The notes below the pieces were generated by a model. That model did not search any database, was not told where the DNA came from, and worked only from the letters and a program-made list of their open reading frames with translations. From Demequina aurantiaca (lineage in GTDB: Bacteria > Actinomycetota > Actinomycetes > Actinomycetales > Demequinaceae): a DNA stretch of 64,000 nucleotides. Each line of letters begins with the position of its first letter. Position 1 is the first letter of the stretch. Shown piece by piece: positions 1 to 8,267 of the stretch. The stretch is taken from the NCBI RefSeq assembly GCF_000975135.1, contig NZ_BBRF01000001.1, forward strand, positions 1,800,380-1,864,379, in the 5' to 3' direction. The translations under genes were made by a program, and so were the position numbers.

Positions 1-18
1 CCTCGGGTAGAGCGGTGA

Positions 19-82
19 GCGTGCAAAAACGGACCAGCACAATGCTCTGACCCTCCCAGAGCGTGCGAAAACGGACCAATAG
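19..82. repeat. Intergenic repeat pair, CGGACCA family, copy 1
   Basis: Two related units lie here. ACGGACCA occurs at 29-36 and 71-78, each preceded by GTGC(A/G)AAA, 42 bp apart. The second unit continues as ACGGACCAATAG. A similar pair with 41-bp spacing lies at 5851-5907 upstream of hisH. No coding function is visible in bases 1-136. Confidence 0.6.
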
Positions 83-136
83 CGGGCGGGAGCGAGGTTG
101 GTTCGGTAGGCGTGAGCGGGAGGGCCGCCGCTTCCC

Positions 137-142
137 TAGGCT
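137..142 (+). promoter_or_regulatory. -10 hexamer of the DUF4260 gene
   Basis: TAGGCT ends 6 nt before the ATG at 149. There is no Shine-Dalgarno in between, so a leaderless transcript is likely. Confidence 0.55.
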
Positions 143-148
143 GGTGTC

Positions 149-541
149 ATGAATCCAGTGAAATGGCAGCGAGTGGAAGCTGCAGCAGTCGCAATTGCAA
201 TCATCGTCGGAATGTTTGTCCTCGACTTTGGCTGGTGGTGGCTGTTGGCGCTGTTCCTGGTGTTCGACCTGTCCGCGCTGGGTTTTCTCGCGAACCCCAA
301 GGTGGGTGCGGTCTTCTACAACGCGGTGCACAACTACGCGGGCCCCGCGCTACTCGTGCTGATCTACTTCGCGACCGACGCGAGCTGGGTCGCCCTGGTC
401 GCGATGGTGTGGGCCTTCCACGTCGCGGTCGACCGCGCGCTGGGTTACGGGCTCAAGTACGAGGACGACTTCCAGCACACGCACCTAGGCTGGATCGGCA
501 AGCGCAAGAGCGCAAGTAAGGAAAGTAGCTCACCCCAGTAG
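149..541 (+). CDS. DUF4260-like small membrane protein
   Basis: This 130-residue protein has three to four hydrophobic segments (about 12-50 and 65-95). Its pattern resembles the DUF4260 family: NPKVGAVFYNAVHNY near residue 50, and a C-terminal GLKYEDDFQHTHLGWIGK in which the family usually has a GLKY...F..THLG-type ending. The family is an integral membrane family of unknown function. The ATG at 149 is preferred over the overlapping frame at 112 because hydrophobicity and family similarity lie in this frame. Its TAG stop forms the first bases of the hisD -10 hexamer, so the two genes are tightly packed. I infer no role in histidine synthesis beyond proximity. Confidence 0.75.
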   Translation: MNPVKWQRVEAAAVAIAIIVGMFVLDFGWWWLLALFLVFDLSALGFLANPKVGAVFYNAVHNYAGPALLVLIYFATDASWVALVAMVWAFHVAVDRALGYGLKYEDDFQHTHLGWIGKRKSASKESSSPQ

Positions 542-544
542 ACT
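539..544 (+). promoter_or_regulatory. -10 hexamer of hisD
   Basis: TAGACT ends 6 nt before the GTG at 551. It overlaps the stop codon of the upstream gene. No ribosome-binding sequence lies between the hexamer and the start. Confidence 0.5.
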
Positions 545-550
545 CGTCGC

Positions 551-1855
551 GTGCTTTCACTCATCGATCTTCGTGGCCAGAATCTCACCGCGCGCGAGCT
601 GCTCAAGGTAGTGCCGCGCGCCGACGTCAACGTCGGCGACGCGCTCGCCACCGTCGAGCCGATCATTCACGACGTGCGCGAGCGTGGAGAGGTCGCGCTT
701 CGCGAACTCGGCGAGAAGTTCGATGGCGTCAGTCCCGAGCACCTGCGGGTCCCAGCGGACGCCATCTCCGAGGCGCTCACCACGCTCGACCGCGACGTCC
801 TGAACGCCCTCGAAGAGGCCATCACTCGGGTCCGCACGTATCACGAGGCGACTGTGCCGCCGGAGGTCTCCGTGGACCTCGCCGAGGGCGCGAACGTCAC
901 GCAGCGGTGGATCCCCGTGGGCCGCGTGGGACTCTACGTGCCAGGCGGTCTTGCCGTATACCCGAGCTCGGTCATCATGAATGTGGTCGCCGCGCAGGCG
1001 GCCGGCGTCGAGTCGATTGCAGTGACCAGCCCGCCGCAGAGCGAGTTCGGCGGCCTGCCGCACCCGACCATCCTGGCCGCGTGCGCCCTGCTCGGCATCA
1101 CCGAGATGTACGCGGTGGGCGGCGCTCAGGCCATCGCGATGCTTGCCTACGGAGTTGACGACCTCTGCGACCCCGTGGACGTCATCACCGGCCCCGGCAA
1201 CGTCTACGTTGCGGCGGCCAAGCGCGCCGTGCGCGGCGTGGTGGGCATCGACGCCGAGGCTGGCCCCACCGAGATCGCGGTCATCGCGGACTCCACCGCC
1301 AATCCCGACTTCATCGCCGCGGACCTGCTCAGCCAGGCCGAGCACGATCCTATGGCCGGCTCGGTGCTGATTACGGACGATGCCGCACTCGCCGAGGCGG
1401 TCGAGAAGGCTTTGGGTATGCGCGCCGATGCGACCAAGCACCTCGCGCGTACCAAGGAGGCGCTGAGTGGTCGCCAGAGCGCAGTCATCCTCACCAGCGG
1501 CATCGCGCAGTCCATCGCGGTTGCCGACGCGTACGGCGCTGAACACCTGGAGATTCACACTGCCGATGCCGCGGCCGTCGCGGCGAATATTCGCAACGCC
1601 GGCGCGATCTTCGTGGGACCACACAGCCCCGTGCCGTTAGGTGATTACCTCGCGGGCTCCAACCACGTGCTGCCCACCGGCGGCACCGCACGCTTCGCGA
1701 GTGGCCTCAACACCACGAGCTTCCTGCGCGCCGTCTCTGTGATCACTTACAGCGCCGATGCGCTGGCGGCGGTAGGGGACAAGGTGGTCGCGCTCGCGAA
1801 CGCCGAGGACCTGCCGGCACACGGTGAGGCCATCACCGCGCGCACCAAGCCCTAG
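551..1855 (+). CDS. hisD: Histidinol dehydrogenase HisD
   Basis: This cytoplasmic NAD- and zinc-dependent enzyme catalyses the last two oxidations of histidine synthesis, L-histidinol to L-histidine. The 434-residue product has the usual family length. Visible signatures are the glycine-rich VITGPGNVYV near 211-220, the zinc/catalytic motif SQAEHDP at 261-267, GAEHLEIHT around 335, and the C-terminal SNHVLPTGG region. The start is GTG at 551, directly behind a -10 hexamer. In many actinobacteria hisD is followed at once by hisC and hisB; here two lipoprotein genes intervene. Identification is secure. Confidence 0.97.
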   Translation: MLSLIDLRGQNLTARELLKVVPRADVNVGDALATVEPIIHDVRERGEVALRELGEKFDGVSPEHLRVPADAISEALTTLDRDVLNALEEAITRVRTYHEATVPPEVSVDLAEGANVTQRWIPVGRVGLYVPGGLAVYPSSVIMNVVAAQAAGVESIAVTSPPQSEFGGLPHPTILAACALLGITEMYAVGGAQAIAMLAYGVDDLCDPVDVITGPGNVYVAAAKRAVRGVVGIDAEAGPTEIAVIADSTANPDFIAADLLSQAEHDPMAGSVLITDDAALAEAVEKALGMRADATKHLARTKEALSGRQSAVILTSGIAQSIAVADAYGAEHLEIHTADAAAVAANIRNAGAIFVGPHSPVPLGDYLAGSNHVLPTGGTARFASGLNTTSFLRAVSVITYSADALAAVGDKVVALANAEDLPAHGEAITARTKP

Positions 1856-1861
1856 CGCCAC

Positions 1862-1867
1862 TACATT
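1862..1867 (+). promoter_or_regulatory. -10 hexamer of first lipoprotein gene
   Basis: TACATT ends 6 nt before the ATG at 1874, with no Shine-Dalgarno between them. Confidence 0.45.
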
Positions 1868-1873
1868 GAGCGC

Positions 1874-2302
1874 ATGAGACACGTGCGCTTCTCGCTGATC
1901 GTCGCGGTGGCGACAGCCGTGACCGTGCTCGCGGGCTGCTCCGAAAACGGCGGCGGCCCGACGGAGATTCAGGGTGGCGCAGAGGCTGCGTGCGCGGCGC
2001 CCGAGGTGGCGGTCACCCCAAACCCGGTGGTGGTCGGAGAGGCCGCGACGCTCGACGCGACCAACCTCGAGGCGACCTGCAATGACCAGGGCGAAGGCCC
2101 GGCGGCTCCCGCCGCGGACGTCACGGTGAGCCTGGAGGCGGTGGACGGTTCGTGGGGACCCTCTGACGTGGCGATGCTGGATGCAGCAGAGGACTTCACG
2201 GCGTCGGCAACATTTCTGTTGCCGAGCGATACGGTGCCGGGCTGGGTGAACGTGATGCTTGACGGCATCCAGTACGCAACCTTCGAGGTGGTCGCGCCAT
2301 GA
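1874..2302 (+). CDS. Small lipoprotein, tandem paralogue A
   Basis: This 142-residue protein has a signal peptide (residues 1-21) ending in the lipobox LAGC, so Cys21 is the predicted lipid attachment site. The mature part is short, acidic and probably beta-rich. It shares a layout with the next gene: an early Cys, PNPVVVGE-type strand, LEATCND, a LLPSD turn near 115, and the same C-terminal EVVAP. The paired cysteines (in CAAPEV and ATCND) may form a disulfide outside the cell. I do not recognise a named family. It lies between hisD and hisC and its stop overlaps the next start. Confidence 0.8.
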   Translation: MRHVRFSLIVAVATAVTVLAGCSENGGGPTEIQGGAEAACAAPEVAVTPNPVVVGEAATLDATNLEATCNDQGEGPAAPAADVTVSLEAVDGSWGPSDVAMLDAAEDFTASATFLLPSDTVPGWVNVMLDGIQYATFEVVAP

Positions 2303-2724
2303 TGACGAGGGTGCGCTCGGCGCTGACGTGCGCGAGCGGCGCGATCGTGCTGGCAGTTGCGCTTGCAGGCTGCTCTAACTTAGAAGGCGGGGAGTCGATG
2401 GCCGAGGCCTCGTGCGTGCCGATGACCGTCCACATAAACCCAACACCGGCCGTCATCGGCCAGGACGTGACCCTGGAGCTCGAGAACGTCCACGCCACGT
2501 GCAATGACACTGACCCGGAAGGCACAGCCCTCGAGGGGACGATCGTCGTGGGACTACGGGCCGACGACAGGTCCTGGGCCTCCAGCGGTCTCGCTACCGC
2601 AGACGTCAGCGCGGATCTGTCGACATCGGTAAAGGTGACGCTCCCCAGCGACACCCCGACAGGCACAGTGTTTATCACCGCGTATGACCGCGATATCGCG
2701 TCGATTGAGGTTGTAGCGCCGTAG
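2299..2724 (+). CDS. Small lipoprotein, tandem paralogue B
   Basis: This 141-residue lipoprotein has a lipobox LAGC near residue 25. It begins with an ATGA overlap on the stop of paralogue A, so the two are probably translated from one message. Equivalent positions are clear: CVPMTVHINPTP against CAAPEVAVTPNP, HATCND against EATCND, VTLPSDTP against FLLPSDTV, and both proteins end EVVAP. This indicates an in-place duplication. Function is unknown. An extracellular, membrane-tethered domain is all that can be inferred. Confidence 0.8.
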   Translation: MMTRVRSALTCASGAIVLAVALAGCSNLEGGESMAEASCVPMTVHINPTPAVIGQDVTLELENVHATCNDTDPEGTALEGTIVVGLRADDRSWASSGLATADVSADLSTSVKVTLPSDTPTGTVFITAYDRDIASIEVVAP

Positions 2725-2757
2725 TCGGCCCTGATAGGCCCACGCCCTGCTCGCCGC

Positions 2758-2763
2758 TAGACT
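2758..2763 (+). promoter_or_regulatory. -10 hexamer of hisC
   Basis: TAGACT ends 7 nt before the ATG at 2771. The same hexamer precedes hisD at 539. Confidence 0.5.
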
Positions 2764-2770
2764 GCCACCC

Positions 2771-3865
2771 ATGACTCTGCCCCTGCGCCCTGAACTTGTC
2801 GGGCTTGAGCCGTATGGCGCTCCCCAACTCGAAGTCCGAGCGCGTCTGAACGTCAACGAGAACCCCTACTCACCGCCTCCCGCCGTCGCAGATGCGATCG
2901 CGACGGCCGTTCGCAAGGCAGCCGAGGGGCTCAACCGTTACCCTGACCGCGACTTCACAGCGTTGCGCGCCGACCTCGCGAAGTACCTTGCGACCGAGAG
3001 TCACGTCGACTTTCTCGAGGTGCGCAATATCTGGGCCGCGAACGGCTCGAACGAGGTCATGCTGCACCTCCACCAGGCCTTCGGCGGCCCGGGTCGCACC
3101 GTGCTCAGCTTCGCGCCGACCTATTCGATGTATCCGGAGTACGCCCGCGACTCGTTGACCGAGTTCGTGACGTTGCCGCGCAATGAGGATTTTAGCCTCG
3201 ACATCCCGGCCGCCGTGGCCGCGATCGCGGAGAAGAAGCCCACTCTGGTGATTGTCGCCAGCCCGAACAACCCCACGGGCACGGCGCTGCCGCTTGATGA
3301 CGTCCGACAGCTAGTCGATGCCGCCCAGGCCGTGCCGGGAGGCTGCGTCCTGGTTATCGACGAGGCTTACGGCGAGTTCCGCAGAAGCGGTGTTCCCAGC
3401 GCTGCGAGCATCCTGCCCGAGTACCCCAACCTCGCGATCAGCCGCACCATGTCCAAGGCCTTTGCACTGGCCGGCGGCCGACTGGGCTACCTCGCAGCGC
3501 ACGAGCCCGTGGTGGACGCACTGCGCGTGGTTCGCCTGCCGTATCACCTGAGCGCCGTGACGCAGGCGACCGCCCGCGCGGCGCTCGCGCACAGTCGCGT
3601 GCTTCAGGCCCAGGTAGATGAGATCCGCGCCGAGCGCGACGAGACGGTCACGTGGCTTAAAGATCAGGGCTACACGGTTGCGGACACGGACGCGAACTTC
3701 GCGCTGTTCGGGCCGTTTGAGGACAGGGTCAAGGTTTTTGAGGGACTCCTCGAGCGTGGAGTGTTGATCCGCGTCGTCGGTCCCGAAGGATGGTTGCGCG
3801 TGTCCATCGGCACGCCCGCAGAAATGGCGCTGTTCCGCGCCGCACTACTGGAGGTCACGGCATGA
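2771..3865 (+). CDS. hisC: Histidinol-phosphate aminotransferase HisC
   Basis: This PLP-dependent class I/II aminotransferase converts imidazole acetol phosphate to L-histidinol phosphate. The 364 residues match family length. Visible motifs are SPNNPTG at 164-170, DEAY at 197-200 and the Schiff-base lysine in SRTMSKAF (Lys229), followed by the GGRLGY loop that contacts phosphate. The ATG at 2771 follows a -10 hexamer by 7 nt. The stop overlaps the hisB start (ATGA), so translation is coupled. Confidence 0.96.
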   Translation: MTLPLRPELVGLEPYGAPQLEVRARLNVNENPYSPPPAVADAIATAVRKAAEGLNRYPDRDFTALRADLAKYLATESHVDFLEVRNIWAANGSNEVMLHLHQAFGGPGRTVLSFAPTYSMYPEYARDSLTEFVTLPRNEDFSLDIPAAVAAIAEKKPTLVIVASPNNPTGTALPLDDVRQLVDAAQAVPGGCVLVIDEAYGEFRRSGVPSAASILPEYPNLAISRTMSKAFALAGGRLGYLAAHEPVVDALRVVRLPYHLSAVTQATARAALAHSRVLQAQVDEIRAERDETVTWLKDQGYTVADTDANFALFGPFEDRVKVFEGLLERGVLIRVVGPEGWLRVSIGTPAEMALFRAALLEVTA

Positions 3866-4491
3866 GTGAGACGGCATCGGCTATGGAAAAGGGAACCCGC
3901 ACGGGCCGCATCGAGCGCGCTACCAGCGAGTCCAGCGTGCTCGTGGAGCTGGACCTCGACGGCTCCGGCACCACCGAGATCAGCACCGGCGTGCCGTTCT
4001 ACGACCACATGCTGACCGCGTTGGGCAAGCACTCCCTCATGGATCTGAAGGTTCAAGCCACGGGCGACGTGCACATCGACAGCCACCACACCGTCGAGGA
4101 CGTCTCGATCTGCATCGGCGAGGCACTCAAGCAGGCGCTCGGCGACAAGGCTGGCATTTCCCGCTTTGGCGACGCGATGGTGCCGCTTGACGAGGCACTC
4201 GCACAGTGCGTCGTGGACGTGTCGGGACGCCCATACTTTGTGCACGTGGGCGAGCCGGTCGGCCAGGCCACCCACCTCATCGGCGGTAATTTCGCGGGCT
4301 CGCTGACGGCTCACGCCCTCGAGTCCATCGCTCACCACGCGGGCATCTGCGTGCACATGCGCGTGCTCGCGGGCCGCGACCCGCACCACATCGTGGAGGC
4401 CCAGTTCAAGGCGCTCGCGCGGGCGTTGCGTTTTGCGGTGGCGGCCGACTCTCGGGTCAGCGGGATTCCGTCGACCAAGGGTGCGCTGTAG
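3862..4491 (+). CDS. hisB: Imidazoleglycerol-phosphate dehydratase HisB
   Basis: This enzyme dehydrates imidazole glycerol phosphate to imidazole acetol phosphate. It is the monofunctional HisB type, 209 residues, with no phosphatase domain. The metal-binding motifs DSHHTVED (73-80) and HHIVEAQFK (about 175) are present. The ATG at 3862 is chosen because it overlaps the hisC stop as ATGA and removes 24 unrelated residues present if translation began at 3790. The gene ends one base into the next start codon. Confidence 0.96.
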   Translation: MSETASAMEKGTRTGRIERATSESSVLVELDLDGSGTTEISTGVPFYDHMLTALGKHSLMDLKVQATGDVHIDSHHTVEDVSICIGEALKQALGDKAGISRFGDAMVPLDEALAQCVVDVSGRPYFVHVGEPVGQATHLIGGNFAGSLTAHALESIAHHAGICVHMRVLAGRDPHHIVEAQFKALARALRFAVAADSRVSGIPSTKGAL

Positions 4492-4988
4492 TGAAGGAAG
4501 CGACGCCTATGGGCCGGCCGGCCGAGGCATCGGAGGAGAAGGCGACGGTCGCGCTGCTCACCCCGCTGCCCAATGGCAAGGTGCTGGCCGCGCTGTGCTC
4601 GCTCAACAGCATCGACGGCAAGGTTATTGAGACCGGTGCCGGCGCGTTCGCTGTGCTCGACGACACCTCCGAGGGCGCTGTCGACAACGCGGGCAAGGCG
4701 ATCTCCACGTTCCTCAAGGAGCAGCCGATGCTCGCCATGGAGCGTCGTGGCGGTCACATCACGATTCACCGCTGGTCGGCGGGGGAGAAGGGTGAGTCGC
4801 TGTCGCCCGGTTTCGCGCTGGACCAGGCGCCCAGTGCCATCACCAACTTGATGATGGGCACCGAGAACATCGAAGACTTTGCCGTGACGCATCCGGACAA
4901 GGTTCACGACGCCAACATGGGTCGCTTCAAGGCGTTCAAAGAACTACGCAAGATGGCTAAAGAGGCGAACCGCAGAGAAGGTCTGTGA
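4491..4988 (+). CDS. Conserved small protein of the actinobacterial his cluster
   Basis: This 165-residue soluble, alpha/beta-looking protein has no signal peptide or membrane segment. The GTG at 4491 shares a base with the hisB stop, giving translational coupling; the in-frame ATG at 4509 is an alternative start. Distinct stretches are PLPNGKVLAALCSLNSIDGK and, near the C-terminus, a basic helix (FKAFKELRKMAKEANRREG). I believe unknown proteins are common between hisB and hisH in actinobacteria, but I cannot assign a family. Its position suggests, but does not prove, a link to histidine synthesis. Confidence 0.75.
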   Translation: MKEATPMGRPAEASEEKATVALLTPLPNGKVLAALCSLNSIDGKVIETGAGAFAVLDDTSEGAVDNAGKAISTFLKEQPMLAMERRGGHITIHRWSAGEKGESLSPGFALDQAPSAITNLMMGTENIEDFAVTHPDKVHDANMGRFKAFKELRKMAKEANRREGL

Positions 4989-5022
4989 GCGACGAGGCAC
5001 TCAACGCGAACCCGTTCGCGGC

Positions 5023-5769
5023 CTACTTGGGGTTGATGCCCCGCAGTCGTACCGCGTCCTCGGCGGCGCGCACCTTGGCCATGCTTTCCTGTTCGGCCGC
5101 GTCGTAGCGCGCCTGAGCATTGTTGGCCTCGATGGTCGCGTTTGAATTCGCTTCGGCGACCTCCTGCTCCGCGGCCGCCACGGCATCGTCCCGTTGCTTC
5201 TGCAGCGTCTCCACGTGCGCCGCGGCGCTCGTGATCTTGGCGGCCAGGGCGCGGACCTCGGCCTCCTTACCGAGAGCGAACGTCACCACATCGGAAATGC
5301 CGTTGCCGCCGAGTGTCAGTGCTACGGTCCGGGTATCCACCGCATCGTCCGTGCCCTCCACGCCATCGGCGACGGCGGGTGAGCCCGTGATGTCCGCGCT
5401 CGCTGTGGTCTGGGGTGTGATCGCATATTCGCCCGATGGTGTGGTGATCATCAGGCCAGTAAATGACACGGTGCCGTTCGCGCCCTTCAGCGAGTCGATC
5501 TTGTCGCTGCCAATGGCGGTCGCCTCCCTGAGGCGATCCTCGGCGCGTTTGGTGCGCTTGCGGGATTCCTTCTCGGTGGCCTTGAGGTCGCTGGCGAGTT
5601 CACTGATACGGGTCGAGTATTGCTCCTTGGCATAGACGAGCTCGCGCTCCTCCGGGGTCAGCGCGGCGAAGGTGCGGGCCTTGCGCCGACGAATCGCCAC
5701 GACCAATACGACCGCGAGTACTGCGACGATGGCCAGGCCGACGATGATGAGTACGGTGTTGCTGTCCAT
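5023..5769 (-). CDS. Single-pass membrane protein with coiled coils
   Basis: This 248-residue protein begins with a transmembrane helix (residues 5-27, then RRRK), suggesting N-terminus out and the bulk in the cytoplasm. Coiled-coil regions cover about 45-88 and 170-240, rich in Ala, Glu, Gln and Lys. The middle (95-155) is a small beta-rich segment with GTVSFTGLMITTPSGEY. The gene is convergent with the gene ending at 4988 and divergent from hisH. No family is recognised. The topology resembles scaffold-like membrane proteins, but this is inference from composition only. Confidence 0.75.
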   Translation of the reverse strand: MDSNTVLIIVGLAIVAVLAVVLVVAIRRRKARTFAALTPEERELVYAKEQYSTRISELASDLKATEKESRKRTKRAEDRLREATAIGSDKIDSLKGANGTVSFTGLMITTPSGEYAITPQTTASADITGSPAVADGVEGTDDAVDTRTVALTLGGNGISDVVTFALGKEAEVRALAAKITSAAAHVETLQKQRDDAVAAAEQEVAEANSNATIEANNAQARYDAAEQESMAKVRAAEDAVRLRGINPK

Positions 5770-5850
5770 GATGTGCCCCTATGCCCGTGAGTAATTCCTA
5801 CTATTCACAGTAGTCGGCGCGGTGGATTGGTGCTCAGCGGAGGGAGCGGT

Positions 5851-5907
5851 CCAGAACGGACCACTAGGGCGCAGAAACCTGCGAGAGCGTGTGAAATCGG
5901 ACCAATA
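5851..5907. repeat. Intergenic repeat pair, CGGACCA family, copy 2
   Basis: AGAACGGACCACTAG (from 5853) and GTGAAATCGGACCAATAG (from 5891) resemble the pair at 19-82. The CGGACCA cores are 41 bp apart. It lies in the 258-base gap (5770-6027) between a minus-strand gene and hisH. Confidence 0.6.
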
Positions 5908-5938
5908 GGGAACGGGGCCCGGGATGGGGTCGCGAGTC

Positions 5939-5994
5939 GGTGCGGGTGCGGGTGCGGGTGGAAGGCAGCGGGTGCAGGTGGAAGGCAGTGGGGG
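5939..5994 (+). repeat. Short tandem repeats upstream of hisH
   Basis: Three GGTGCG hexamers run from 5939. They are followed by two copies of GGTGGAAGGCAG at a 20-bp period. This looks like simple-sequence slippage in the hisH upstream region. The remainder of 5770-6014 shows no gene. Confidence 0.7.
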
Positions 5995-6014
5995 AGCGGG
6001 GCGGTCAGTCCCGG

Positions 6015-6020
6015 TAAACT
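6015..6020 (+). promoter_or_regulatory. -10 hexamer of hisH
   Basis: TAAACT ends 7 nt before the ATG at 6028. The intervening TGCGGCC is not a ribosome-binding site. Confidence 0.5.
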
Positions 6021-6027
6021 TGCGGCC

Positions 6028-6699
6028 ATGTCTGCTCCCCTCGTCTGCGTCCTCGACTACGGCTTTGGCAACGTGCGCTCTGCCGTGCGCGCCCTGGAGC
6101 ACGTGGGCGCACGGGTGGTCCTTACCGATGACCGCGTCGTCGCCGAGAATGCCGACGGGCTCATCGTCCCCGGAGTGGGAGCCTTCGAGGCGGTCATGAC
6201 CGGCCTTAAGCAGGTGCGCGGCGAACAAATCATCGGCCGTCGTCTCGCGGGAGGACGCCCCGTGATGGGCATCTGCGTGGGCATGCAGGTCATGTTCGAG
6301 AAGGGCGTCGAGCACGGCACCCAGACGGATGGCCTGAACGAGTGGCCCGGCACCATCGAACGGCTACAAGCCCCGGTGGTCCCCAACATGGGCTGGGCAA
6401 CGGTCGAGGCCCCCGAGGGCAGCGCGTTGTTCGACGGCATCCGCGACGAGCGCTTCTACTTTGTCCACTCGTACGGCGCCCGCGCCTTCCCGCTCGGCAC
6501 CACCGAAGATACGGGTCGGTTCGCACCCCCGAGTGTCACGTGGTCCACGGCAGGAACCCCCACGGCCGATGCGCCCGATGCCGGGGACAGGTTTGTCGCC
6601 GCGGTGGAGAACGGCCCGCTCAGCGCCACCCAGTTCCACCCGGAGAAGTCCGGCGAAGCTGGCCTGCACCTGCTGCGCAACTGGCTCGCTACGCTATAG
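6028..6699 (+). CDS. hisH: Imidazole glycerol phosphate synthase glutaminase subunit HisH
   Basis: This class I glutamine amidotransferase hydrolyses glutamine and channels ammonia to HisF. It is 223 residues from the ATG at 6028; the open frame extends further upstream, but that part is not HisH-like. The catalytic nucleophile is Cys83 in GICVGMQ. The His-Glu pair is His204/Glu206 in QFHPEKSG, and the oxyanion glycine region PGVGAF is present. HisF is not in this window. priA follows after 90 bases. Confidence 0.96.
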   Translation: MSAPLVCVLDYGFGNVRSAVRALEHVGARVVLTDDRVVAENADGLIVPGVGAFEAVMTGLKQVRGEQIIGRRLAGGRPVMGICVGMQVMFEKGVEHGTQTDGLNEWPGTIERLQAPVVPNMGWATVEAPEGSALFDGIRDERFYFVHSYGARAFPLGTTEDTGRFAPPSVTWSTAGTPTADAPDAGDRFVAAVENGPLSATQFHPEKSGEAGLHLLRNWLATL

Positions 6700-6789
6700 A
6701 CCGACATCGTGAAGCCCGCGCGCTACATCACGAACACCGCGGACGATGACAAGACTTAGTCCACCCAGACCCACCCGAAAGAGAACCCC

Positions 6790-7527
6790 GTGACCGACGC
6801 AACTCGCCTCGAACTCCTGCCCGCCGTCGACGTTGCCGATGGCCAGGCCGTCCGCCTCACCCAGGGTGAGGCCGGCTCCGAGACCAGCTACGGCGATCCC
6901 CTCAGTGCTGCGCTCGACTGGGTCAAGGGCGGCGCCGAATGGATTCACCTGGTGGACCTCGATGCAGCGTTTGGACGCGGCTCCAACGCCGAACTCCTCG
7001 CCTCCGTAGTCAAGGCAGTCGACGTCAAGGTGGAGATGAGCGGTGGTATTCGTGACGACGAGTCGCTCAAGCGCGCGCTCGCCACCGGCTGCACCCGCGT
7101 GAACCTCGGAACCGCGGCGCTCGAAAACCCTGAATGGACCGCGTCTGCCATCGCCGAGTACGGCGACCGCATCGCCGTGGGCCTCGACGTGCGCGGCTCC
7201 ACGCTCGCCGCTCGCGGCTGGACCAAGGACGGTGGCGACCTCTGGGAGGTTCTCGCCCGTCTGGACGCCGAGGGCTGCTCACGCTACGTCGTGACGGACG
7301 TCAAGAAGGACGGCATGCTGTCGGGCCCCAACATCGAACTACTGATGGAGGTCTGCGAGGCCACCAAGGCACCCGTGGTCGCCTCGGGTGGCATCAGCTC
7401 GCTCGACGACATCGCGGCGCTGCGCACCGTGACCGGACTCGGCATCGAGGGCGCCATCGTGGGCAAGGCGCTCTACAACGGCAACTTCACCCTTCCGCAG
7501 GCACTGGACATCGCGGGCCGCCCGTAG
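6790..7527 (+). CDS. priA: PriA, bifunctional HisA/TrpF isomerase
   Basis: This (beta/alpha)8 barrel enzyme isomerises ProFAR in histidine synthesis and, in actinobacteria, also phosphoribosyl anthranilate in tryptophan synthesis. It has 245 residues from the GTG at 6790. Catalytic aspartates correspond to Asp14 (PAVDV) and Asp174 (VKKDG). The ARGWTKDGG segment at 141-149 carries the Arg and Trp that distinguish dual-substrate PriA from plain HisA. Phosphate-binding loops EMSGGIRD and ASGGISS are intact. No trpF is seen in the window, in keeping with this role. Confidence 0.93.
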   Translation: MTDATRLELLPAVDVADGQAVRLTQGEAGSETSYGDPLSAALDWVKGGAEWIHLVDLDAAFGRGSNAELLASVVKAVDVKVEMSGGIRDDESLKRALATGCTRVNLGTAALENPEWTASAIAEYGDRIAVGLDVRGSTLAARGWTKDGGDLWEVLARLDAEGCSRYVVTDVKKDGMLSGPNIELLMEVCEATKAPVVASGGISSLDDIAALRTVTGLGIEGAIVGKALYNGNFTLPQALDIAGRP

Positions 7528-7530
7528 CAT
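7525..7530 (+). promoter_or_regulatory. -10 hexamer of the SseB-like gene
   Basis: TAGCAT overlaps the priA stop codon and ends 7 nt before the ATG at 7538. No Shine-Dalgarno is present. Confidence 0.5.
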
Positions 7531-7537
7531 TGAAGCT

Positions 7538-8263
7538 ATGAGCGACGGCGAGCCCTTCAAGGAGATCCCCGAGTCGATCTTCGCGGACGACGACGGTAGC
7601 GCCGACGCGCGCCTCGCCCAGGCACTCATCAAGTATTCGCGCGGCAAGGCGCCACTGACTGACGTGGTGGATGCGCTCGCGTACGCGCGCGTGCTGGTTC
7701 CCGTGCTCGCCTCTGGGGACGAGCGTTTCATCGGCAAGCACGGGCTTGAGCAGGACGAAGTCGCCTCGACAGGAGTGGTCGCCGTGCAGATGCCCGACGG
7801 CCGCGCCGCGCTGCCCGTGTTCACGGACGTGGACGCGATGAAGGCCTGGAACGCGGAGGCCCGCCCCATCCCCGCGGAGGGGCCCCGCGCGGCGCTCGCG
7901 GCCATGGCGGAGGAGTGGAGCACCCTCGTGATCAACCCTGGGATGGAGACCGTCCTGATCCCGCGCCCGGCAGTGTGGGCGCTAGGCCAGGGCGAGGACT
8001 GGAAGCCGGCCGTGACGGACGGCGTCGTTGACGGAGAGATTCTGGAGGCGGTGCGCGCCGCGGTGCGCACCGACGCACAATTGCGGGGCGTGGACGCGGT
8101 TGCCGGCCGTGGGGCCGAGGTCGCCATTGTGCTCAGCCTCGCCGCGGGCCTCACTCAACCCGAGGTCGACGACCTCGTGCAGCGGGTGCAGAGCCAGCTC
8201 GCCCAAAGCAGTGTGGTCGCGACCAGGATCGATAGCCTCGAGCTGCGTCTGGCCCAGGCCTGA
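7538..8263 (+). CDS. SseB family protein
   Basis: This 241-residue cytoplasmic protein resembles actinobacterial SseB-like proteins found beside his genes. The N-terminal SseB domain (about 20-125) contains RVLVPVLASGDE and the conserved MPDGRAALPVFTD. A second domain (about 135-235) follows. SseB was named for serine-sensitivity phenotypes in enterobacteria; its molecular function is unclear. The gene starts 10 bases after priA behind its own -10 hexamer and converges on a protease gene only 4 bases away. Confidence 0.85.
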   Translation: MSDGEPFKEIPESIFADDDGSADARLAQALIKYSRGKAPLTDVVDALAYARVLVPVLASGDERFIGKHGLEQDEVASTGVVAVQMPDGRAALPVFTDVDAMKAWNAEARPIPAEGPRAALAAMAEEWSTLVINPGMETVLIPRPAVWALGQGEDWKPAVTDGVVDGEILEAVRAAVRTDAQLRGVDAVAGRGAEVAIVLSLAAGLTQPEVDDLVQRVQSQLAQSSVVATRIDSLELRLAQA

Positions 8264-8267
8264 GCGA

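Noticed and set aside
557-1624. 355-codon open frame antisense to hisD
   Set aside because: It lies wholly within hisD, is rich in His, Arg, Gly and Val as expected from a GC-rich antisense frame, and has no recognisable domain.
6709-6759. 16-codon frame starting GTG between hisH and priA
   Set aside because: It has no ribosome site or -10 hexamer and no recognisable feature.
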